Shown: piece after piece, positions 1 to 6,249 of the stretch | Position numbering within the stretch: the stretch's first letter is position 1 | Layout: every line of letters begins with the position of its first letter | Source: Lachnospiraceae bacterium | GTDB taxonomy: Bacteria; Bacillota; Clostridia; Lachnospirales; Lachnospiraceae | Direction of reading: 5' to 3' | Assembly: GCA_021199475.1 (NCBI GenBank) | Contig: JAJQHZ010000050.1 | Coordinates: forward strand, 1-64,000 | DNA length: 64,000 nt | Notes under the pieces: generated by a model | The model's database searches: none | Told to the model about the DNA's origin: nothing | The model's input: only the letters and a program-made list of their open reading frames with translations | Translations under genes and position numbers: made by a program

Positions 1-121
1 TTCAGAGACATGCAAGCAGATCAATATGCAGTTAATTTAAGAAGTCAACAACATTTACTCTTCATGAATAAAATGATGTAGGTTGTATCAATATCAGATA
101 AAAAAAGGAGTATTTACAACA

Positions 122-1546
122 ATGACGAGACAACATATCAAAGATCTGACGGTGGGGAATGAGACCCGGCTTCTGCTGACCTTTGCGCTTCCCATGCTGG
201 TCGGGAACCTGTTTCAGCAGTTTTATAATATGGTAGATTCCATTGTGGTGGGAAATTATGTGGGGAAGAATGCACTGGCGGCGGTCGGCGCATGCTCCTC
301 GCTGGTGTTCCTGGTCTTTTCCATGGTCGCGGGCTTCGCGAACGGAGCGGGCGTGCTGATCGCGCAGTATTTTGGCTGCGGGGATGATGAAAAAGTGAAG
401 CATGTGATTGGAAATGCCATCTATCCTCTCTTCGGCATGAGCCTGCTTGTCAGCATCGGTTCGCTGCTGCTGTCGCGGCCAATTCTGACGGCACTTGGTA
501 CACCGGAAGCGATATTTGCAGACGCACTTCTGTATTTGAGAATTGCCTGTGGTGGCATTGTATTTATCGGACTTTACAACGGCATTGCAGCCATGCTGCG
601 GGCGCTCGGCGACTCTTCTACACCGCTGATTTTCCTGATCGTCGCCTGCGTACTGAACATCATCGGAGATCTTGTGTTTGTGCTGGTCTTTCATCTTGCA
701 GTCGCCGGCGTCGCGCTTGCGACCATTCTGGCGCAGCTGCTCGCCGCTGTGAGCTGCATTGTCTACGCAGTAAAGACCAATCCCTATTTTCGCCTGACCG
801 CGAAGGACTTCCGGCCGCACGCGCCGATTATCAAAAAATGCCTGCAGCTGGGCATTCCCTTCGGGGCGCAGGGCTCCCTGATTGCGATTTCGTGCGTAAT
901 CCTGCAGAGCGTCATCAACCGCTTCGGCGAGGACGTCATCGCAGCCTTTACCGCGACCTCCCGCATTGAGCAGCTCGTGCAGCAGCCGTTCAGCTCGCTA
1001 GGCACCGCACTCGCGACCTTCACCGGCCAGAATCTCGGCGCCGGCAAGGTCGACCGGGTAAAAAAAGGCTTCCGCAGCAGTACCATAGCCGCTGCTATTT
1101 TCAGCGCCCTCATGCTGGCGCTGATGGTACTGTTCGGAAACCAGTTTGTCGGTCTCTTTGTCAATGATGAGGCAGTCGTTGCCATCGGCGGAAGCGCCAT
1201 CCGCATCACTGCCCTCTTCTACTTCCCGCTCGGCATGATCTACCTGCCGCGCAGCCTGCTGAACGGGGCAGGCGATTCCACCTTCGCCTTCATCAGCGGA
1301 CTGGTGGAGGTGATCGGCCGCGTGGTCTTCTCCCTGATCCTCGCGTCCATCCCATCCATCGGGTACTGGGCCGTCTGGTACACGACCGGCCTGACCTGGC
1401 TGATCACCTGCTTCGCGTGCATGGCGCGCTACGCGCAGGGCAAATGGATGCGGATCTCACTGGTCGAAAAACCGGGCGATCCGGCCCCCGGCTCCGGTCG
1501 GCCCAGGCTGTGCAAGACAAGTATTTATCAAAAATCATTGTCTTGA
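122..1546 (+). CDS. MATE family multidrug/Na+ antiporter
   Basis: This 474-residue polytopic membrane protein has the two-halved arrangement of MATE exporters. The N-terminal half opens with a polar stretch followed by the family signature around PMLVGNLFQQFYNMVDSIVV. The second half has the matching repeat near residues 240-300, including FGAQGSLIAISCVILQ. MATE proteins export cationic drugs or metabolites in exchange for Na+ or H+; the substrate cannot be read from sequence. The ATG at 122 was chosen because AAAAAAGGAG lies 11 bases upstream; an in-frame ATG at 83 has no good ribosome binding site. It is the only plus-strand gene before 23291 and converges on the pilus operon. No clear terminator is visible in the 60 bases between them. 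Confidence 0.9.
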   Translation: MTRQHIKDLTVGNETRLLLTFALPMLVGNLFQQFYNMVDSIVVGNYVGKNALAAVGACSSLVFLVFSMVAGFANGAGVLIAQYFGCGDDEKVKHVIGNAIYPLFGMSLLVSIGSLLLSRPILTALGTPEAIFADALLYLRIACGGIVFIGLYNGIAAMLRALGDSSTPLIFLIVACVLNIIGDLVFVLVFHLAVAGVALATILAQLLAAVSCIVYAVKTNPYFRLTAKDFRPHAPIIKKCLQLGIPFGAQGSLIAISCVILQSVINRFGEDVIAAFTATSRIEQLVQQPFSSLGTALATFTGQNLGAGKVDRVKKGFRSSTIAAAIFSALMLALMVLFGNQFVGLFVNDEAVVAIGGSAIRITALFYFPLGMIYLPRSLLNGAGDSTFAFISGLVEVIGRVVFSLILASIPSIGYWAVWYTTGLTWLITCFACMARYAQGKWMRISLVEKPGDPAPGSGRPRLCKTSIYQKSLS

Positions 1547-1607
1547 GATGTATCAAAAATGAGCGGAATATAGTCAGGAAAGCTTTCATGGGAATGAATA
1601 AAGAGCA

Positions 1608-2537
1608 TCAATCCCGCATGCGCTTCCCGTGCGCAGCAGCTCCGAGCGTCACCCAGAAGCTCGCCGCCATCAGCGCAAGCCAGAACGCGACCGGCGTATG
1701 ATCGCCTGTCTGAGGTGCGTCTGCACCAGCCGATTCATCCGACGATTCTTCATCCGAATCTTCTTCCCAGGATTCTGATTCATAGGATTCCTCCAGCCAG
1801 TTCGTTTCGGGCGGAGTCTCCTCCGTGTCTGCTGCTTCTGTCGTCGCCTCCGGGGGATCGTATGCCATATAACCGTCCGACAGATACGGTTCCGTGGATG
1901 CAGTTGTGGACGTTTCGGCGGACGCTTCGGTCTCTTCCGACTCTGTCCCCACGGTATTTTCAAAAACAATTTCGCACTTGTCGCCCTCCGCATTGCCTTT
2001 GTGAGCCGCAACGACAGCTGCGATTCCTCCGTCTTCCAGATTCTGTACCGTCACCGTCACATAGAACACGGTATCATCATAGGTTCCCCCATCCTGTCCG
2101 CTGTCAGTTCCATCCTCTGCCGCGGTACCTTCCTGCGTCACGGTATACTGATACACACCGACTCTTTCAAAATCAATCGAAAATTCCGCGCTCCCCGCGC
2201 CGCTGATGGTCACAGCATCGCTCTCGGGTGCAGGTGCGCTGTTCAGCGCGGTCAGCCGGAATGTATAGGTTTCCTCCTGCGCGCTGCTCTCCGATGTTAC
2301 TTCCGAAGATTCATCCCCGCCGCTGACCGCCACGGAAACAGGAATCGTCACCGTAATCGCCGCAGAACCCGCCGCCGATACCGGAAGCGGACTTGCCGTC
2401 ATACAATAGAGCGTGAACGAAACCATAAACGAAACCGCCAGAGAAAGCATAAAAAAGGACAGCAAAAAGAGCGCTGTCGCCAACGCTGACCCTGTCTTGC
2501 GAATATGTATTTTCATCGCTTTACACATATCGCACAC
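1608..2537 (-). CDS. FctA-type pilin or anchor subunit with QTGD sorting signal
   Basis: This is a secreted surface protein of about 309 residues. A long hydrophobic signal lies at residues 14-55. A single FctA/Spy0128-like pilin isopeptide domain follows at about 85-195, ending in a FENT strand. A Glu/Ser/Thr-rich low-complexity stalk runs to about 275. The C terminus is a cell-wall sorting signal: APQTGD, a hydrophobic helix, then a KRMRD tail. It is the last gene of the pilus operon, so it may be a minor or basal pilin that links the fibre to the wall. The start is uncertain: GTG at 2537, ATG at 2528 and ATG at 2516 are all possible, and none has an ideal ribosome binding site. The sorting motif differs from the DTG motifs of the two other pilus proteins, so a different sortase may anchor it. 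Confidence 0.75.
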   Translation of the reverse strand: MCDMCKAMKIHIRKTGSALATALFLLSFFMLSLAVSFMVSFTLYCMTASPLPVSAAGSAAITVTIPVSVAVSGGDESSEVTSESSAQEETYTFRLTALNSAPAPESDAVTISGAGSAEFSIDFERVGVYQYTVTQEGTAAEDGTDSGQDGGTYDDTVFYVTVTVQNLEDGGIAAVVAAHKGNAEGDKCEIVFENTVGTESEETEASAETSTTASTEPYLSDGYMAYDPPEATTEAADTEETPPETNWLEESYESESWEEDSDEESSDESAGADAPQTGDHTPVAFWLALMAASFWVTLGAAAHGKRMRD

Positions 2538-2621
2538 ACGCCCTGCCTTTCCTTCTTTATGACTTCTTTATGACTTACTTCTGCCGCATTTGCATTATCG
2601 CTGGTTCCAGCTTCTGCAGCA

Positions 2622-2723
2622 TTTGTATTTATCACTGTCTCCGGCTGCCGCTGCGTTTGTATTTATCACTGTCTCCGGCTGCCGCTGCGTTTGTATTTAT
2701 CACTGTCTCCGGCTACCGCTGCG
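2622..2723. repeat. Three tandem 34-bp repeats
   Basis: A 34-bp unit starting tttgtatttatcactgtctc occurs three times head to tail, starting at 2622, 2656 and 2690. One substitution is visible in the third copy, and a degenerate partial copy precedes it near 2588. The repeats lie between the sortase stop codon and the last pilin gene of the operon. No reading frame uses them convincingly. Confidence 0.85.
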
Positions 2724-2827
2724 TTTTTCCTTACCGCAGGCTCTGATTTCGTTTTTACCTGCGTTTTCTTCATCCCCTGACCCGCAAGACAGCCTTGAGC
2801 AATCTATCTCATTGCCTTTCCCCGCAT

Positions 2828-3592
2828 TCATCCCTGCGAATACGGCACCATTCTCGCCAGAAGCACCGTCCTGGCGTCCGTAAATTCCGAAAAACAGGTA
2901 GAAAGCCCCAGAATCTGCGGCGTTTCGTCCTCCCGCAGCGCGGCAATCGTGTCCTCGTGCAGGTAAAGAGCGTTCTCCTCGGCAAATTCCAGAAGCCCCT
3001 CCGGGTCTGTCAGCCACTGGTCCGGGCTGAAAATCACATCCTCCGATGAAACCACCTGCAAACAGGCAAAAATCTCAAGATAATAGCTCCGATCCGGCAG
3101 AATCAGCATGCCAGTCGTATTTTCATCAAAAAAGTCCTCATCCTCATACAGATCCAGGTCGCCGAACATCTTATGCTCATCCATATGATGACCGTAAATC
3201 AGACAATAAGCGTCCTGAAAATCCGTCGTGTTCGCCGGATCAAGGAAAATACTCCCCGCAAGGGCAAAATTTCCATATACATCGGTATTGATGTAACTTA
3301 AAATATTCTCCCCCTGCACGATGGGGTAATCAATCTCTGTATTGTCCAGCGTAATCCAGCCGCAGACATCCTCATTGATCGCCAGCAGCTTCTCAAACGA
3401 AGCGCCGCCGTCTCCCTCCTCATCAATGACCGGCTTGATTTTCAACAAAGCGGCCTGCACATCCTCCGCCTCCGCATAGACCTGATGGTTATCCCACAGC
3501 GCATACGCCGCATAAGCGCCGAACACAACCAGGACAAGGGTCAAAACAAACGTCAAAAGGGAGTCGCACAATTTCAATATTCTTCTTGCCAC
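2828..3592 (-). CDS. Class B sortase of the pilus operon
   Basis: This 254-residue membrane-anchored transpeptidase has an N-terminal transmembrane helix at about residues 10-33 and a sortase B fold. The catalytic His lies in IYGHHM (about residue 135), the Cys in LSTCF (about 233) and the Arg in FTDARTV (about 241). It probably polymerises the neighbouring DTG-motif pilins, as class B sortases do in clostridial pilus islands. The GTG at 3592 was chosen because AAGGGGAG lies seven bases upstream. An upstream in-frame ATG at 3634 would add 14 Cys-rich residues that do not look like a signal. The gene lies 188 bases downstream of the major pilin, across two nested hairpins that could set its level relative to the pilin. 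Confidence 0.88.
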   Translation of the reverse strand: MARRILKLCDSLLTFVLTLVLVVFGAYAAYALWDNHQVYAEAEDVQAALLKIKPVIDEEGDGGASFEKLLAINEDVCGWITLDNTEIDYPIVQGENILSYINTDVYGNFALAGSIFLDPANTTDFQDAYCLIYGHHMDEHKMFGDLDLYEDEDFFDENTTGMLILPDRSYYLEIFACLQVVSSEDVIFSPDQWLTDPEGLLEFAEENALYLHEDTIAALREDETPQILGLSTCFSEFTDARTVLLARMVPYSQG

Positions 3593-3620
3593 TGCACAAC
3601 TCCCCTTTCCATGAATGGAG

Positions 3621-3702
3621 CACCTGCAATACAATCGCCTTCGGCGATGGCAGGTGCGTAGGTGGCAAGGAATCCTCCCGCAAGCGGGTCCCTCCTTACC
3701 AC
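3621..3702. other. Two nested stem-loops between pilin and sortase
   Basis: The first structure pairs cacctgc (3621-3627) with gcaggtg (3650-3656) and encloses a second stem, atcgcc-ttc-ggcgat. The second pairs ggtggcaagg (3661-3670) with ccttaccac (3694-3702) and encloses cccgc-aa-gcggg. Neither is followed by a T-run, so they are not simple terminators. They could be an mRNA processing or stability element, or a palindromic repeat insertion. Confidence 0.6.
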
Positions 3703-3780
3703 AGAATTGATGAAGGAATCCAACTCAAGCTTCTAATATACCCATAACAATGGACACGCGAATCAATCAACAATCAGCAA

Positions 3781-4797
3781 TTAATATCTGTCAGATGTGC
3801 GTCTCCGGAGAACCAGATAAACCACACCAATAAGAACCACCGCAAGGATCAGGATGTACGGGAGGCTGTCGAGGATGACGCCAGTGTCAACGGTGCCCTC
3901 TTTGTTGTTCGTGATAGTAACCGTCTCGGAAGGTTCGCTCATCGTACCAGTGCCGGTATCAGTAGAATCTGTACTTACATAAGTGGTATCATAATCACTG
4001 TAAGTATTCTCTGCTATAGTATAACTCACATTGTATGGAATATTTGTAAAAGTTATGGTCGTACCATCTTTTACAGTAATTTCAACTGACACTGATTCAT
4101 TACCGCCCCAGGCACTCGGAGCAATGGTTTTAGTCTCAGTCCCAACAACATAAGATATAGTGCTTGCTACAGTTGTACCAGTTGCTTTTGTAAAAGTAAC
4201 AGTAACAGTAAATTCTTTTTCTGTGTCACCCAAGTTACCCGTGACTTCCTTCGTCACTGCCAAAGAGCCTGCGGAATAGTAGTTCTTAATATTTGTTGTT
4301 TTTAAACCACTCACGCTGCCAGCGTGAAGATAATAGCTGGATACCTCCAGAGCATCTGTCGAATCATTATACGTTACCGTCACTACCAGATAATATTTTG
4401 TAGTACTATATGTCACACCAGCCAGATTATTATTCGTTTCTTCAATCTCATACGTATAAACGCCCACACTTGTATAGGAAGGAAGATTTATTTGCAGATC
4501 ATAAGATTTTCCGGCCGTTGTAGCATCACCTTCTGCGACCGTAATGGCAGTGATCGACGGAGTCGGCATGTTAGACACAGTTACACCATCTGCCGCATTT
4601 GATACGCTATAATTGGTCACCGTAAATAAAAATGTATCCGCAGGAGATGTTGTCCCATCATTCGTCAGTGTATATAACTTCTCAATACTGGCGGTAACGG
4701 TTTGCGCTGTTGTAGCTGTCGCCGCGCTCGCCGTTAAGCTCATTCCCCCGATCGCCATGACGGCGGCCAACATTAATGTTAAAAGTTTTTTCCTCAT
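3781..4797 (-). CDS. Major pilin with isopeptide domains and DTG sorting motif
   Basis: This is a secreted shaft-type pilin of 338 residues. A signal peptide ends at about residue 25 (MSLTASAA). An FctA-like pilin isopeptide domain covers about residues 35-170. A second beta-sandwich follows at about 178-300, starting LAVTKEVTGNLGDTEKEFTV, a module also present near the end of the tip adhesin. The C terminus carries VDTGVILDSLPY, a hydrophobic helix and an RRR tail, which is a non-canonical sorting signal in place of LPXTG. The ribosome binding site is very strong (GAGGAGG eight bases before ATG), fitting an abundant subunit. It lies between the SipA-like gene and the sortase. Thr and Ser are very frequent, and the gene is richer in A+T than its neighbours. 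Confidence 0.85.
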   Translation of the reverse strand: MRKKLLTLMLAAVMAIGGMSLTASAATATTAQTVTASIEKLYTLTNDGTTSPADTFLFTVTNYSVSNAADGVTVSNMPTPSITAITVAEGDATTAGKSYDLQINLPSYTSVGVYTYEIEETNNNLAGVTYSTTKYYLVVTVTYNDSTDALEVSSYYLHAGSVSGLKTTNIKNYYSAGSLAVTKEVTGNLGDTEKEFTVTVTFTKATGTTVASTISYVVGTETKTIAPSAWGGNESVSVEITVKDGTTITFTNIPYNVSYTIAENTYSDYDTTYVSTDSTDTGTGTMSEPSETVTITNNKEGTVDTGVILDSLPYILILAVVLIGVVYLVLRRRTSDRY

Positions 4798-4977
4798 TTT
4801 GGATTCCTCCTCTGATTTTTATTTTTCGTTCGTGATCTATATAGTTCTAATCTATGTAATTCCCCTCGCTGACCAAACGCCCGTCTCGTCCTTCCGTGTG
4901 CATCCAGTCTTTTTGCCGACCACACGATGCAAAAGGTTCCGGTATCGTTTAAGGGGACGATTACCTGTAGTGATTCT

Positions 4978-5012
4978 GTTGTGTTTCCGTTGTGTTTCCG
5001 TTGTGTTTCCGT
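4978..5012. repeat. Three tandem 11-bp repeats in pilin leader
   Basis: The 11-mer ttgtgtttccg occurs three times in direct succession in the spacer between the SipA-like gene and the major pilin gene. It lies in the pilin mRNA leader. No function can be assigned. Confidence 0.7.
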
Positions 5013-5031
5013 TCTCATTGCATTCCTGTTC

Positions 5032-5727
5032 TCATATGCTACGCCTGCGCAGGATCGTGATTACCTTGCCCTCCACGTCATCGAGTGCGATGGCTCCGTA
5101 ATCCCGGCTGTCGGTGCCGCTTGTGCGGTAGTCGCACAGGATGAACACACTGTCCTCCGGCACGACGTAAGGATAGGTGATTCCCTCCTTCGCGTAGGTG
5201 GAGAAAAGGATTTCGCCGCTCTGGACGGTGCCGTTGACGAGCAGGGTGCCGGTGTCGTCCATCGTGACGACATCGCCCTCTCTGGCGATGACCCTTCCAA
5301 TCTTCTGACTGCCCTCTGCCGTGTAAACGACGACATCGTTTTTGCTGTAGGTGGCCTGCAGCCGGTAGGCGATCACCAGGTCTCCGGCCTCGATAGCCGG
5401 GAACATCTCGTTATCGGGCGCCTGAGTAATCAGCAGGAACTGTGTCAGCAACAGCCAGCCGATGAATACCAGTACAATGGCCCGGCATACCAGGCTTCTG
5501 TACCCTCTTCGGACCTCCACGTTCATTCTGCGGCGGCGGATGATCCGCTCTGCGGTCTCCGGTTCTCTTTTACGACCGTTTTGGGGACTGCTTTTTGAAC
5601 CGCCTTTCCGGTTCCTTTTGCCATCACTCTCCTGGTTCCCTTTTTCCTGCGAAGTGCCGACGGATGTCTCCCAGGTGTCGGAGCCGTTCGGCGGGGAATT
5701 CCGGGGTGTCTTCTTCTCTCTGGCCAT
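5032..5727 (-). CDS. SipA-like signal peptidase I homologue lacking catalytic Ser and Lys
   Basis: The protein has 231 residues. A basic, low-complexity N terminus (1-75) is followed by one transmembrane helix (about 80-102) and a signal-peptidase-I beta domain. The family box SMxP reads EMFP here, so the nucleophilic Ser is Glu (about residue 107). The KRVIG box reads GRVIA, so the general-base Lys is Gly (about 144). The downstream box CDYRTSGTDSRDYG is retained. In streptococcal pilus islands the homologue SipA/LepA has also lost both residues and assists pilin assembly rather than cleaving signal peptides. By analogy this is probably a pilus assembly factor. The ATG at 5727 is preferred over GTG at 5733 because AGGGG is correctly spaced. 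It sits between the unknown gene and the major pilin. Confidence 0.85.
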   Translation of the reverse strand: MAREKKTPRNSPPNGSDTWETSVGTSQEKGNQESDGKRNRKGGSKSSPQNGRKREPETAERIIRRRRMNVEVRRGYRSLVCRAIVLVFIGWLLLTQFLLITQAPDNEMFPAIEAGDLVIAYRLQATYSKNDVVVYTAEGSQKIGRVIAREGDVVTMDDTGTLLVNGTVQSGEILFSTYAKEGITYPYVVPEDSVFILCDYRTSGTDSRDYGAIALDDVEGKVITILRRRSI

Positions 5728-5729
5728 GT

Positions 5730-6209
5730 TCACACCCCTTCACGCGCTTGCGAATCAAATTCCCCGGACGCTTGCCCCGGCTCATTTGCCTGCTGCATGG
5801 CTGCCTGCCATCCGTTTGCCTGCTCTCCATTTGTCTGCGCCGCTCCGGCATTTCCCCGTGCCATCTGCCGCCTCCCGGGCTGCTGATCCTGGTCAGGATC
5901 TGCTCTGGACAACCTGTCTTCGTCCGGTCTGTCTCTGGCTGATATTGCCTGCGCCTCCAGCAGAGCGTCATAGCGCGCCCTCTCCGCCACCAGGGAAGCC
6001 TCATAGAGGCGGTTCAGGTCTTCCAGCTTTCTCCAGACGTCCGCCTCATCCACTCCGCCGAACAGCTTTTTCCGGAACTTTACTGTTCGAAGCCAATCAA
6101 GCATCTTCTGATGCTCCGCATTGAGCGGTCCGGCTCTCTCTAACTGCCTTCCATCCGGCGGGTGCTGCGACTGCTGGTTCGCAACACCTTTCCGTTTTTT
6201 GCCTGCCAT
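5730..6209 (-). CDS. Unrecognised coiled-coil protein of the pilus operon
   Basis: This 159-residue protein has no signal peptide or membrane segment. The N terminus is Lys-rich (MAGKKRKG). The only conserved-looking part is at about residues 32-75, with FRKKLFGGVDEADVWRKLED and then a predicted helix rich in Glu, Arg and Ala. This is faintly reminiscent of the DivIVA N terminus, which I treat as suggestion only. The C-terminal 80 residues are Gln, Ala and Gly rich and look disordered. The ATG at 6209 follows GGGAGG by eight bases. Its stop overlaps the region just ahead of the SipA-like start, so the two are probably translationally coupled. A cytoplasmic partner that places or regulates pilus assembly is a reasonable but unproven guess. 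Confidence 0.6.
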   Translation of the reverse strand: MAGKKRKGVANQQSQHPPDGRQLERAGPLNAEHQKMLDWLRTVKFRKKLFGGVDEADVWRKLEDLNRLYEASLVAERARYDALLEAQAISARDRPDEDRLSRADPDQDQQPGRRQMARGNAGAAQTNGEQANGWQAAMQQANEPGQASGEFDSQAREGV

Positions 6210-6249
6210 AATCATTTCCTCCCATCGTTTCCTTCTGTATCCTTCTCCA

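Noticed and set aside
2622-2723. CRISPR array
   Set aside because: The 34-bp units are adjacent without spacers and only three copies are present. No cas genes are nearby.
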